Both the position numbers and the translations under genes were made by a program. Under the pieces are notes generated by a model that did not search any database, had not been told where the DNA came from, and saw only the letters and a program-made list of their open reading frames with translations. Of a stretch of 46,123 nt of DNA, positions 27,094 through 35,606 are shown piece after piece (positions within the stretch are counted from its first letter, which is position 1; each line of letters begins with the position of its first letter). Origin of the DNA: Bacillota bacterium. GTDB taxonomy: Bacteria; Bacillota; Clostridia; Acetivibrionales; DSM-1351. The stretch is taken from contig JAEWSZ010000079.1 of assembly GCA_023397905.1 (NCBI GenBank), positions 1-46,123 of the forward strand, in the 5' to 3' direction.

Positions 27094-27969
27094 GTGGATA
27101 CCGCATTAGTTTTAAGGATCGCTTCTGAAAAAAATGAGTATTTAGAGAATAACGAGATTTCCAGTCTGTTAAGTCAATCGGCATTAGTCGAAAAACTCAC
27201 TGCGGATTTTATGGATACCCCTTTATTTGCTGTATTCCGTGTTACAGGACTGAGTGAAATTCCACATATTGAAACATTACCTTACACCCAAAAGATGATA
27301 GACTATATCAACCGGAAAATTGCCACGCAACAAGGATTTTCATGTTTAGGAGGAGTAGAAGAAATTGTCCCTTGCTACAATGCAATGCTGCTGGAAGCCT
27401 ATTGCCGGCTTGGGCTTGCTGCCAGTAAAGAAGCACAAGCAGCTTTAAACTGGATAAAACAGTATCAGCTTTTTGAGCGCAATCAAACCACCTCATGGCC
27501 TCACAAAGGTATTTGCAAACATGGCGGTTGCCTTGGAAAAACCCCCTGTTATATCGGAATCGGTAAAACAGTCCGTGCGCTTGTGACATATTCTGAATGT
27601 GTCAAGCATGAAGATCAGAAGGTGGAAAGTCTTCTTATGCAAGGAACAGACTATATGCTTCGGCATAAAATGTTCCGGCGGCTATCGGATGGCAGACCCA
27701 TCAGTCCCCATATTACAGACATTATGTTTCCCCAGAGTTATGCTCTTTCCCTTACTGATCTGACTTATATTGTTGGCAGAAGACAGTTAACGCTGCATGA
27801 AAACAGCAGGTCTTTATTAGATCTCCTTCAGGAAAAGCAAATAACGGCAGGCCGGTGGAAAATAGATTATTTTTATAGTTATAAAGGTTACACCGGTTTT
27901 GAAACCAAGCGTAAAGCGTCGGAATGGATCTCAGTATTATTCCCGATATGGCTTTCCGGTTCATTATGA
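27094..27969 (+). CDS. Alpha/alpha-toroid-like protein of unknown function
   Basis: A 291-residue protein starting at GTG with GGGGGTG upstream. The repeated helical pattern (YNAMLLEAYCRLGLAASKEA, then ALVTYSECVKHED and later helices) suggests the helical barrel of prenyltransferases and terpene cyclases, sometimes annotated as prenyltransferase-like. A Cys/His motif WPHKGICKHGGCLGKTPC lies near residues 134-151. There is no signal peptide. The function is unknown. Confidence 0.65.
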   Translation: MDTALVLRIASEKNEYLENNEISSLLSQSALVEKLTADFMDTPLFAVFRVTGLSEIPHIETLPYTQKMIDYINRKIATQQGFSCLGGVEEIVPCYNAMLLEAYCRLGLAASKEAQAALNWIKQYQLFERNQTTSWPHKGICKHGGCLGKTPCYIGIGKTVRALVTYSECVKHEDQKVESLLMQGTDYMLRHKMFRRLSDGRPISPHITDIMFPQSYALSLTDLTYIVGRRQLTLHENSRSLLDLLQEKQITAGRWKIDYFYSYKGYTGFETKRKASEWISVLFPIWLSGSL

Positions 27970-28114
27970 GCATAATGCGAAGCTGACACATTAAAATTTG
28001 CAATTTTCCCCGGATACCTTGGCAAACAGAGTTCAACCTAAAATGTTATATTTAGACTAAAGAACTGCTATTCCGGGAATGGATTGAATCCGAAAATATT
28101 ATAGGAGAGTTATC

Positions 28115-28147
28115 ATGTATTTTACGAAGGAAAGTTACCAAAGCTAA
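28115..28147 (+). pseudogene. Possible gene-start remnant
   Basis: An ATG with GGAGAG at good spacing opens a frame of only ten codons (MYFTKESYQS) before a stop, 52 bases ahead of the methyltransferase gene. It may be the stump of a deleted gene or a small leader peptide. The evidence is thin. Confidence 0.25.
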
Positions 28148-28198
28148 TTTATATTTTGGATTAAATTATTGAGTTTATTGTTAAGGGGTGGGAATATA

Positions 28199-28984
28199 AT
28201 GTCGAGAATGACTGATTTAGAGCGAGTATCGAAAATGTATGTTAAGAAAGACACACTTTCAACAAGAATAGGCTTACACGACAAGTATAGCGTCAATAAA
28301 TATGGGTGGGGAAACTGGGTATTTGACCAATACGAGTTTTGTAAAAACGCACGTATTTTAGAGTTGGCTTGTGGCACAGCGAGAATATGGCTTGACAGAG
28401 ATGATAGATTGCAAAAACACTCAAAAATAATTCTTTCTGATTTTTCCCCATTAATGGTTGAGCAAGCAAAAGCCTTATTCAGTGCTAATCCAAATTTTTC
28501 TTTTGAACAAATTGATATACAGGATATCCCATACCAGAATGACTCTTTTGATATAGTTATTGCCAATCATATGCTATATCATGTGCCTGATAAGGAAAAA
28601 GCATTATCGGAAGTGTTCAGGGTTTTGAAATCAAACGGGTGTTTTTATGCAACAACACTTGGAAAAAACTCTCTAAAGGAGTTACAGGATATTTACCATA
28701 AACTTGAAGATAAAGCTTGCTTTTCATTTTCAGAAAATATTACATTTACTCTTGAAAACGGAGCTGATTTATTAAGTAAATTTTTTTCCAAAATTGAACA
28801 ACGTCAATACATAGACTCGCTTGACGTAACTGACATTGATGATTTAATAGCCTATATAAAGTCATATAACGAGATACCTGATTCAATAAACGATGAATTA
28901 TTTGAGCTTGTAAAAAATGGTTTTTCTAAAGATGGCATCTTTCATATTAGTAAAGAGCAAGGAATATTTATTTGTAGGAAATAA
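28199..28984 (+). CDS. Class I SAM-dependent methyltransferase
   Basis: A 261-residue Methyltransf_11-type enzyme. Motif I is ILELACGTARIWL (a variant of ExGCGxG), followed by SDFSPLMVEQAKALF and motif IV FDIVIANHMLYHVPD, then the ALSEVFRVLKSNGCFYATT strand. It transfers a methyl group from SAM to an unidentified small molecule. ATG 28199 with GGGGTGGG upstream is preferred over TTG 28169. It is apparently intact, in contrast to the deleted methyltransferase at 25588. Confidence 0.85.
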   Translation: MSRMTDLERVSKMYVKKDTLSTRIGLHDKYSVNKYGWGNWVFDQYEFCKNARILELACGTARIWLDRDDRLQKHSKIILSDFSPLMVEQAKALFSANPNFSFEQIDIQDIPYQNDSFDIVIANHMLYHVPDKEKALSEVFRVLKSNGCFYATTLGKNSLKELQDIYHKLEDKACFSFSENITFTLENGADLLSKFFSKIEQRQYIDSLDVTDIDDLIAYIKSYNEIPDSINDELFELVKNGFSKDGIFHISKEQGIFICRK

Positions 28985-29010
28985 CATCAGGTTGATAAGT
29001 TCGTATCCAT

Positions 29011-29458
29011 AATAAAATGTATATCAGTTATAAAGTGCGAATTCATAGCCGGGTAGTCAGAAGAAAACCATGTGAGCAGTAAAAAGGTGTTTGGGAAGCT
29101 GGTGATCTGTAACATCTAAATTCATATATTGCCGGCGGTTAAATTTCCCCAGGACGTCGTTGTCGTCAGTTTAAATAAAGCGATTATTCCGCCCTCCTCG
29201 CCTAGTCCTGAGAAAATTTCCTCACCTGGCATTATACGTTTTAGATGTTACAGACCACTAGTAAGAAACCTTCTGCTGAAATACCATGTGAAATTTATAT
29301 GGTCAAGTGTGCAAAATTTTGATTAATGCTTAAAATATAGTAGATATATCCCATACTTCTGCACATTAATTAAAAATTTGCACAGTTTTAACTAAAAAAT
29401 TGGCCTTTAACTCAAAATATATACACATTACTTAAATTTTTGTACACAAATCTCTTGG
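29011..29458. repeat. Long repeat R1, copy 1 (with insertion-sequence-like ends)
   Basis: This stretch is repeated at 35322-35606 with high identity, apart from a 150-base insertion in this copy. It contains three copies of a ~22-base motif: 29308-29328 in one orientation, and 29361-29384 and 29423-29448 in the other. Multiple terminal repeats beginning with TGTGC or TGTAC are typical of IS21-like ends, so this may be an IS relic (tentative). It ends directly at a fragment of a P-type ATPase gene. No coding sequence is seen. Confidence 0.65.
29104..29256. mobile_element. MITE-like insertion inside R1 copy 1
   Basis: CTGTAACATCTAAA (29107-29120) and its exact complement TTTAGATGTTACAG (29240-29253) are 14-base terminal inverted repeats of a ~150-bp non-coding element. 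The second R1 copy reads GGGAAGCTGGT-AGAACC across the same point without it, giving a natural empty site. CTGGT on the left and CTAGT on the right may be the target duplication. Confidence 0.7.
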
Positions 29459-29611
29459 CGGTTGCTGTCACGGAGACGGTATCAATTGCCTGCTCTTAAA
29501 AATGCTGATGTCGGCTTGCTATGGGCATGTCAGGTACGGAGGTGTCAAAGGAAGCAAGCGGTATCGTTCTTCTGGATGACTCCTTTTCAGCAATTGCCCG
29601 GGGACGCGGAT
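29459..29611 (+). pseudogene. P-type ATPase gene relic 1
   Basis: This segment matches 33821-33987 of the intact ATPase gene (phosphorylation and hinge region: VAVTGDGIND through VLLDDSFS) at nucleotide level, with frameshifting indels. It carries the 12-base deletion TCAGCAATTGCCCGG also found in the other relics. It is fused on the left to R1 and on the right to a promoter module. Confidence 0.85.
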
Positions 29612-29619
29612 GTATTCCA

Positions 29620-29648
29620 TTGTATATATGACCATAATGTGGTAAAGT
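29620..29648 (+). promoter_or_regulatory. Repeated promoter module, copy B (before the RidA gene)
   Basis: TTGTAT (29620-29625), a 17-bp spacer and TAAAGT (29643-29648), followed by TTTTGCCGGTAAGC. Downstream homology with copies C and D includes a GAATTACGG and a GAAAGGTCG block. It lies about 130 bp before the RidA-like gene. Confidence 0.65.
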
Positions 29649-29781
29649 TTTGCCGGTAAGCGGGCTGAATTACCGCCTTCATTTGCTTGTTGAATTACGG
29701 TTTGCATAGGGAAAGTCTGAAAGGTCGGTATGGCTATATTTTGCGTAGCAGAAAATTAATATTTTACGAGGAGGAAGCAAA

Positions 29782-30135
29782 ATGAAGGATATAAGAAGAA
29801 CAGAAATAAATGACGAATGGGCACATTCTGGAATTGTTGAAGCAGGAGATTATGTTTTTATAAGTTATTGTATGGGAAATGAGGGACAATCAATCGAAAA
29901 CCAAATTAATGGTGCTTTTGATATTTTGAATGAAAGATTGGAAACAATCGGTCTAACATTAGAATCGGTTGTGAAAATGGATTGCCTATTTAAGGATATT
30001 ATGGATTTATCGTTTTTAGGAGAAATAATAAAAAACAGATTTGATGGAAAATATCCTGCAAGAAAAGCATTTGAAACAAAATTCATTAGAGAGGGAATTA
30101 ACTTTCAGATTGATGCAATAGCTTTCAAGGGATAG
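29782..30135 (+). CDS. RidA (YjgF/YER057c/UK114) family protein
   Basis: A 117-residue protein of the usual RidA length. Recognisable are the N-terminal strand region WAHSGIVEAGDYVFIS, the helix QINGAFDILNERLETIGLTLESVVKM, and the C-terminal strand KYPARKAFETKFI with a later QIDAIAF. Classical RidA enzymes hydrolyse reactive enamine/imine intermediates from PLP enzymes via an Arg in the PxR motif; here PAR is present. A strong GAGGAGG site precedes the ATG. It is monocistronic behind promoter module B. Confidence 0.85.
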   Translation: MKDIRRTEINDEWAHSGIVEAGDYVFISYCMGNEGQSIENQINGAFDILNERLETIGLTLESVVKMDCLFKDIMDLSFLGEIIKNRFDGKYPARKAFETKFIREGINFQIDAIAFKG

Positions 30136-30209
30136 TATACACAGTATAAGCAATATCATCATAAGGTGTTTTGTTTCATAATTTTTACATATTACATACC
30201 AGATGTTTT

Positions 30210-30233
30210 ATCAGCAATTGCCCGGGGACGCGA
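30210..30233 (+). pseudogene. P-type ATPase gene relic 2 (very short)
   Basis: TCAGCAATTGCCCGGGGACG and the next few bases match relic 1 and, with the shared 12-base deletion, positions 33949-33983 of the ATPase gene. It is fused to promoter module C at the same junction as in relic 1. Confidence 0.7.
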
Positions 30234-30243
30234 ATGTATTCCG

Positions 30244-30272
30244 TTGTATATACGACCATAATGTGCTAAAAT
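30244..30272 (+). promoter_or_regulatory. Repeated promoter module, copy C (before a GNAT gene)
   Basis: TTGTAT (30244-30249), a 17-bp spacer and TAAAAT (30267-30272), then TTTGCC. It lies about 105 bp upstream of the acetyltransferase start. Confidence 0.65.
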
Positions 30273-30376
30273 TTTGCCAACGAATAAACTGAATTACCAC
30301 GTTCATTTGCTTGTGAATTACGGCTTGTATAGAGAAGTCTTGAAAGGTCGTTATAGGAATTAAAGGAGGGGCATAA

Positions 30377-30841
30377 TTGTTAAGTGAAGGATATTCTCTA
30401 TCGTTTCCAGAAATGAATGAAATAGACTCATGGATCAAAATGATTGATATAGTCAGAGACAATTTCCCGGGATTAGATACAGCCGAGAAGATGGATAGTT
30501 ATAGACAAACCGTGGTTAAAAATATAAGCAGGAAAACTGCACTTTGCATAAAATACGAGAGTGATATTGTTGGTGTTATGATATTTTCTTACAATTCTAA
30601 ATGTCTTTCTTGCATGGCGGTTCATCCAAATCATCGTAGAAAAGGAATCGCATCTGCAATGATAGAAAAAATGCTATCATTATTTCCTAATAGTACAGAT
30701 ATAACAGTTACGACGTTTAGGGCAGATGATATAAAAGGAATTGCTCCAAGATCGCTATATAAGAAGTATGGGTTTGAGGAAGATGAACTTGTAACTGAAT
30801 TTGACTATCCTCACCAGAAGTTTATTTTACATAAAAGATGA
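30377..30841 (+). CDS. GNAT family N-acetyltransferase
   Basis: A 154-residue acetyltransferase. The acetyl-CoA binding segment is CMAVHPNHRRKGIASAMIEKML (motif A, R/Q-x-x-G-x-G/A), preceded by strands with GVMIFSYNS and followed by YKKYGFEED. The substrate is unknown. The TTG start follows AAGGAGGGG at ideal spacing. It is transcribed from promoter module C. Confidence 0.85.
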   Translation: MLSEGYSLSFPEMNEIDSWIKMIDIVRDNFPGLDTAEKMDSYRQTVVKNISRKTALCIKYESDIVGVMIFSYNSKCLSCMAVHPNHRRKGIASAMIEKMLSLFPNSTDITVTTFRADDIKGIAPRSLYKKYGFEEDELVTEFDYPHQKFILHKR

Positions 30842-30873
30842 ACAAAGGGCTTTACAACTTTATTTCGAAATTT

Positions 30874-30906
30874 TTATAAAATGTACATCAGTTTGAAATG
30901 CGAACA
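30874..30906 (+). repeat. Partial copy of the left end of repeat R1
   Basis: ATAAAATGTACATCAG, a short AT-rich step and GCGAAC match the first ~30 bases of R1 (29011 and 35322). The rest of R1 is absent. Confidence 0.4.
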
Positions 30907-30926
30907 ATAGATTATTTATATAGTGG

Positions 30927-31481
30927 GTGGTGGTTAGTATATATTTATATCATTATTTTGATAAATTGATTGGGCCATTTGTTAGCTTGTCAGATATACC
31001 TATGGATGAAGCGAAAGCTATTCTCAATATAATCAAAGAAACCAAACCAAATGTTCAGAGTGCCAAACGCCACCCTGAATACATGGAGAACAGAAATCGG
31101 TACGAAGAAATTCTTAGGACAGAGTTTGCTAAAAAAGGTGGCATCATATCGAGAAAATTCCCACATTATATGGTTGTTGAGCATAGTCCCTGGTTAAGTA
31201 CATGGTTTGAAAATAGTGCTTATATTAAGATTCCACTTGAAGAATTTGACCTAAAAACAGTTTCTTTTACTTATGGAGATTCTCACCCTGTATTTAGTCC
31301 GCGAGCAAATAAAATGGATGGAAAAGAATACCGTAAAAGGCTTTATACTTACGATGAAATATTAGAAGTTATAAAAAAGTATGGCTTACCGCAAGATTGG
31401 AATAATGACGGGACATATGGCCCGGAAAGATATATTGAAGCTCACATATGGAGTGATGAAGCGATAGGTAAATATCTATAA
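30927..31481 (+). CDS. Uncharacterised protein (YHYFDK family-like)
   Basis: A protein of up to 184 residues without signal peptide. The start is uncertain: GTG 30927 or 30930 lies in a GT-rich tract without a clean ribosome site. Conserved-looking features are YLYHYFDKLIGPF near the N-terminus, PHYMVVEHSPWLSTWF in the middle and GPERYIEAHIWSDE near the C-terminus. I know similar unnamed proteins from Firmicutes but no function. Confidence 0.65.
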   Translation: MVVSIYLYHYFDKLIGPFVSLSDIPMDEAKAILNIIKETKPNVQSAKRHPEYMENRNRYEEILRTEFAKKGGIISRKFPHYMVVEHSPWLSTWFENSAYIKIPLEEFDLKTVSFTYGDSHPVFSPRANKMDGKEYRKRLYTYDEILEVIKKYGLPQDWNNDGTYGPERYIEAHIWSDEAIGKYL

Positions 31482-31506
31482 TAAGCATAATTAGAACTTG
31501 TTTTAC

Positions 31507-31664
31507 CAAGTCAATTACGGTTGAAAGCCTTTGCCTTCCGGGCGAATATTACTTTTAAGCTGGCTTTTAGCGCAGTTTGGGTTTGTATGATTTTTAGACT
31601 TTATGAGGCTTCAGCCTCAAACCCAAACCCAAACCATCGGCTTTCAGCCCATAGTAATGACTTA
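31507..31664. repeat. Palindromic repeat element (MITE-like), main copy
   Basis: Left end AAGTCAATTACGGTTGAAAG and the right end at about 31639-31663 are inverted repeats of ~24 bases with a small gap (GGTTGAAAGCC pairs with GGCTTTCAGCC). The inside folds further: TTTGGGTTTG with CAAACCCAAA and GAGGCT-TC-AGCCTC. Related copies are at 20470 and, inverted, at 36361. It is non-coding. Confidence 0.65.
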
Positions 31665-31680
31665 TGAATGCTGTTCCAGC

Positions 31681-31709
31681 TTGACCGGATCTCATTAGCA
31701 TGATATAAT
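31681..31709 (+). promoter_or_regulatory. Sigma-A promoter of the riboswitch-ATPase transcript
   Basis: TTGACC (31681-31686) and TATAAT (31704-31709) with a 17-bp spacer form a near-consensus promoter. Transcription should start near 31716, just ahead of the riboswitch. Confidence 0.85.
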
Positions 31710-31721
31710 GCTTTAACAATT

Positions 31722-31855
31722 TAAAATACTCGTGAGGGAGTAGTTTGCGCAGAATTTTGCGTGTCAAGTCAACATACTGACTGTAAAAAGTCTGGCTTGT
31801 CTTAATAAACGAGACTCATGTATAGCTTCTATAAGCCATACATGGTCTTTTTTTA
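31722..31855 (+). promoter_or_regulatory. yybP-ykoY manganese riboswitch with terminator
   Basis: CTCGT (31729-31733) pairs with ACGAG (31809-31813) to close the aptamer. Inside are GAGGGAGTAG, the conserved yybP-ykoY motif, and GTCAACATACTGAC, the second conserved half. A hairpin CATGTAT...ATACATG (31817-31844) followed by T7 serves as the expression-platform terminator. Known members bind Mn2+ and switch on exporter genes. Here the riboswitch lies about 100 bases before a P-type cation ATPase start, the expected kind of target. Confidence 0.85.
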
Positions 31856-31952
31856 CGGCTCGTGTACAGCGATAGTGCTATATGCGGGTTTTTTATTTTG
31901 TATAAAAAACTATAGGCTGCAAAACATTTATACGAAATAGGAGGAAATTCCA

Positions 31953-34622
31953 ATGAAGGAATTTACGGAAAAACAAGAAGACTTGATATGCCGGTTTAAC
32001 ACAAACCCATCAGTGGGGCTGACGACACAACAGGCGGCACAAAACCAGTCCAAATACGGCAGCAACACCCTTACAAGAGAAAAACCGGCATCATTGGCAA
32101 AGCGCATTCTTGAAGCGGCCGGAGAGCCCATGATTCTGATGCTGATAATGGCTGGTATCATAGCGCTTGCCGTTAACATCATTCGTGCGTCAACAGGCGG
32201 GGAAGCAGACTTTTTAGAGTGCGTCGGGATATTTGCGGCAATTTCTCTTTCGGTTATTATTACTGTTGTCATGGAGGGGAAAAGTGCCAGGGCATTTGAG
32301 GCCCTTTCAAAAATAAGTGATGATACGATAATCAAAGTGCTCCGTAACGGCGATACAGTTATGCTAAGCCAGAAAGAGATTGTTGTGGGCGACATTCTGC
32401 TTTTTTCAACAGGGGACAAGATCACTGCCGACGGAAGGCTTCTGGAAAGCATGGGACTGGAAGCGGATGAATCAGCTCTGACCGGAGAAAGTATTCCTGC
32501 GAAAAAGGACGCCGGCTTTATTATTACAGATGAAAAAACACCTCTTGCCGAGCGCTGTAATATGCTTTATTCTGGAAACTATATCACAAGCGGCTACTGT
32601 AAAATGGTGGTTACGGCAGTCGGCGACAATACGGAATTCGGAAAAATCGCAAAGGAGCTCACCACGGCAGACAGAGCTTCTACACCGCTTCAGGAGAAGC
32701 TTGCAAGGCTTGGGAAAACCATCACTATTCTTGGCATCGTTGCTGCGGCAATTGTTTTCATAACTGAAATCATATCCTTTGCCATTTCGGGAGGACTTGT
32801 ATTTGAGGAAGTCCTTGAAGCTTTTGTCACGAGCATTGTATTAATTGTAGCAGCCGTACCGGAGGGGCTTCCGACCATTGTTGCGGTGTCGCTTTCGCTT
32901 AATATTATAAAGCTTTCCCGCCAGAACGCCCTGGTTAAAAAAATGATTGCCTCTGAAACAGTTGGCTGTATCAACGTAATATGCTCAGATAAAACCGGCA
33001 CGCTGACTGAGAATAAAATGACCGTCTCAGCCTTCTATGACAGCAAATGGCATGAGCGGTCGTCGGAGCTGTTATCCAACTGGATTGTTCACAATGTCTG
33101 TCTTAACACAACGGCAGATATTTCTCAGGATGGAACCTTTATCGGGAATCCCACCGAATGTGCCATGCTGAACTTCTATGAATCTTCGGAGGCCCGGAAG
33201 GAAAGCGGCAAGTCTTATAAGGATGAACGCTCGGAACATGATGTGGTATATGCTTTTCCATTTTCCTCCGAGCTAAAACATATGACAACCATCAGCAAAG
33301 TGGACGGCAGGATAATTTCATATGTAAAAGGCAGCCCTGAGTGTGTATTTGCCATGTGCGGTATTTCCGATTTCAGAAGAGATGAAATTGAGCAATACAT
33401 AAAAAAAGCGCAGGGAAAATCCATGCGCGTAATAGCCTTTGCACATAAGGAACTGGATACCATGCGGGACTACGAGGATGAGCGCCACCATACGGAAATG
33501 GAAACTGACATGGTATTCGACGGCTTTGTCGCCATATCTGATCCGTTGCGTGCCGATGTGTACGAGGCTGTAAAGAATTGCGCTCTTGCCGGAATTGACC
33601 TGAAAATACTGACTGGAGATAATATCGTCACTGCAACAGCTATTGCAAACGAATTGCAGATTTTAAACGAAGAGCACCTTGCTGTTGAAACGAAAGATAT
33701 TGCCGATTTAAGCGATGGTGAATTATCAGAACTGCTTCCTAAAATCAGTGTAATCGCCCGAAGCACACCTGCCATAAAAATGCGTGTTGTCAAGCTGCTG
33801 AAAGCGCAGGGGAATGTGGTTGCTGTCACAGGAGACGGTATCAATGACGCGCCTGCGCTTAAAAATGCTGATGTCGGCATTGCTATGGGAATATCAGGTA
33901 CGGAGGTGTCAAAGGAAGCAAGCGATATCGTTCTTCTGGATGACTCCTTTTCAACAATTGTAAAGGCAATTGCCTGGGGCCGCGGAATTTACGAGAACTT
34001 TAAGCGGTTCATCCAGTTTCAGCTGACGGTCAATGTATCCTCTGTTATAGTTGTTTTCGCCTCAATCATTCTGGGGCTCAAAGCACCTTTTACAGCCCTG
34101 CAGCTCTTGTGGATCAACATTATCATGGATGGGCCGCCGGCGCTTACCTTGGGTCTGGAGCCTATTTACGATGATCTGATGAGCCGTCCTCCTACGAAGC
34201 GGAGCGACAATATTGTATCTAAATTTATGCTTACAAGGATCGGGCTGACGGGCGCATATATTTCCGTTATATTTTTATGCCAGTATATCTTCAACTTTTT
34301 AGGCGCGGCAGAACAGCAAACGACAACCGTACTTTTCACATTGTTTGCGCTGTTTCAGCTGTTTAACGCCTTTAACTGCCGTGAGCTCCACTCGGTCAGT
34401 ATTTTCAGGCATTTATTGAAAAATAGGATTATGCTGTTGGTTATTTCTATTACCTTTGTATTGCAGGTTTTAATTATACAATTTGCAGGTGCATTTTTTG
34501 GGACAATCCCCCTTGATTTCATTATGTGGCTGAAAATATTCGGGGTTGCGTTTAGTGTTATAGTAATATCTGAACTTGTGAAGCTGATATGGAGAAGTAT
34601 AGGAAAATTTTCCCGCAGGTAG
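31953..34622 (+). CDS. P-type cation-translocating ATPase (P2A-like; probable Mn2+/Ca2+ exporter)
   Basis: An 889-residue P-type ATPase of full length. It has an N-terminal cation_ATPase_N segment, M1-M2, the actuator domain with LTGES, M4 with PEGLP, the phosphorylation site DKTGT (Asp346), a nucleotide-binding domain with FSSELKHMT and KGSPE, and the hinge TGDGINDAPALKNADVGIAMG. The M5-M10 helices include NIIMDGPPALTLGLEP in M6. PEGL and the M6 Asn/Asp are ion-binding residues of the calcium/manganese group. With a yybP-ykoY riboswitch in its leader, manganese export is the best inference, as for Lactococcus YoaB. AGGAGG precedes the ATG. Relics of this gene lie on both sides. Confidence 0.92.
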   Translation: MKEFTEKQEDLICRFNTNPSVGLTTQQAAQNQSKYGSNTLTREKPASLAKRILEAAGEPMILMLIMAGIIALAVNIIRASTGGEADFLECVGIFAAISLSVIITVVMEGKSARAFEALSKISDDTIIKVLRNGDTVMLSQKEIVVGDILLFSTGDKITADGRLLESMGLEADESALTGESIPAKKDAGFIITDEKTPLAERCNMLYSGNYITSGYCKMVVTAVGDNTEFGKIAKELTTADRASTPLQEKLARLGKTITILGIVAAAIVFITEIISFAISGGLVFEEVLEAFVTSIVLIVAAVPEGLPTIVAVSLSLNIIKLSRQNALVKKMIASETVGCINVICSDKTGTLTENKMTVSAFYDSKWHERSSELLSNWIVHNVCLNTTADISQDGTFIGNPTECAMLNFYESSEARKESGKSYKDERSEHDVVYAFPFSSELKHMTTISKVDGRIISYVKGSPECVFAMCGISDFRRDEIEQYIKKAQGKSMRVIAFAHKELDTMRDYEDERHHTEMETDMVFDGFVAISDPLRADVYEAVKNCALAGIDLKILTGDNIVTATAIANELQILNEEHLAVETKDIADLSDGELSELLPKISVIARSTPAIKMRVVKLLKAQGNVVAVTGDGINDAPALKNADVGIAMGISGTEVSKEASDIVLLDDSFSTIVKAIAWGRGIYENFKRFIQFQLTVNVSSVIVVFASIILGLKAPFTALQLLWINIIMDGPPALTLGLEPIYDDLMSRPPTKRSDNIVSKFMLTRIGLTGAYISVIFLCQYIFNFLGAAEQQTTTVLFTLFALFQLFNAFNCRELHSVSIFRHLLKNRIMLLVISITFVLQVLIIQFAGAFFGTIPLDFIMWLKIFGVAFSVIVISELVKLIWRSIGKFSRR

Positions 34623-34693
34623 TTGATTGCCGGAAGGTTGAAATATCATGGGAAATATTGCTCGGGCTTAATTATCCTGACAGGTGGATTCCA

Positions 34694-34722
34694 TTGTATA
34701 TATGACCAGAATGTGGTAAAAT
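34694..34722 (+). promoter_or_regulatory. Repeated promoter module, copy D (before the VOC gene)
   Basis: TTGTAT (34694-34699), a 17-bp spacer and TAAAAT (34717-34722), then TTTGCCTGTAAGC. Homology with copy A begins at about 34650. It lies directly downstream of the intact ATPase gene and about 190 bp before the VOC gene. Confidence 0.65.
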
Positions 34723-34910
34723 TTTGCCTGTAAGCAAACTGAATTACTGTTTGCATAGGGAAGTGTTTGAAAGGTCGGTATGGTTTAATATTATGAACTT
34801 AGTATTAAAACTGTGAAGTTAGAAAATTTATATTTTGAACATGACATATAGTTGTCCGCTTAATGTAATAATTAAATAGAAATATTTAAATCAGTGGAGG
34901 CATACAGAAG

Positions 34911-35282
34911 ATGCACAGATCAATGATGCAAACATTTGTGAACGGGAGCGACAAAGCAGTTGAGTTATATCAAAAAGCCTTTGATGCGGAGTTGGTGGCA
35001 AGCTATCCTCACTCTGATGGAACCTTTATGCATGCCGAACTGAATGTATACGGTCAGATATTGGCGATATCAGAAGCACTTAAAAACGAAGAAAGAATTA
35101 CAGGCACTACTATGCAATTTTGCTTGCATTTTGGGGAGGGTAAAGAAGAGTTGGTTCAAAAAGCATATATCGTACTTAAAGATGGCGCTAAAATTCTTTA
35201 TCCGTTAAGTCCTTGTGAATATAGTACGTTGATGGTTGATTTAATCGACAAATACGGAGTTCGTTGGTGTATATTTGTGTAG
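34911..35282 (+). CDS. VOC superfamily protein, PhnB/glyoxalase-like
   Basis: A 123-residue protein with one VOC-type beta-alpha-beta-beta-beta pair: TFVNGSDKAVELYQKAFDAE, a metal-side strand with MHAELNVYGQILAISEA, and C-terminal YGVRWCIFV in place of the usual WG..W/D ending. PhnB-like proteins are often unassigned; relatives include bleomycin/fosfomycin resistance proteins. GGAGG precedes the ATG by ten bases. It is transcribed alone from promoter module D. Confidence 0.8.
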   Translation: MHRSMMQTFVNGSDKAVELYQKAFDAELVASYPHSDGTFMHAELNVYGQILAISEALKNEERITGTTMQFCLHFGEGKEELVQKAYIVLKDGAKILYPLSPCEYSTLMVDLIDKYGVRWCIFV

Positions 35283-35321
35283 CCTGCAATATAAGCATTT
35301 TCAGTACAAGATTGATGTGTA

Positions 35322-35606
35322 AATAAAATGTATATCAGTTATAAAGTACTAATTCAATAGCCGGTAGCCAGAGGAAAACCATGTGAGTAGTAAAAAGGTG
35401 TTTGGGAAGCTGGTAGAACCCTCTGTTGAAATGCCATTTGAAATTTTTATGGTCAAGTGTGCAAAATTTTGATTAATGTTTAAAATGTAGTAGATATATA
35501 CCGTACTTCTGCACATTAATTAAAAATTTGTACAGTTTTAACTAAAAAATTGGCCTGTAACTCAAAATATATACACATTACTTAAATTTTTGTACACAAC
35601 TCTTTT
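35322..35606. repeat. Long repeat R1, copy 2
   Basis: Second copy of the 29011 repeat, without the MITE-like insertion. The three ~22-base terminal-repeat-like motifs are at 35458-35478, 35511-35534 and 35573-35598. It ends at the same ATPase-gene junction as copy 1 (TTGGCGGTTGCTGTCACGGA). Confidence 0.7.

Noticed and set aside
29040..29100. ATAGCCGG-type sequence in R1 suggesting a c-di-GMP-I riboswitch
   Set aside because: The conserved ACGCAAAG parts and the P1 stem are absent, and no gene follows directly.
29129..29326. A 65-codon open frame within R1 copy 1
   Set aside because: It spans a MITE-like insertion and its border, so it is a chance frame.
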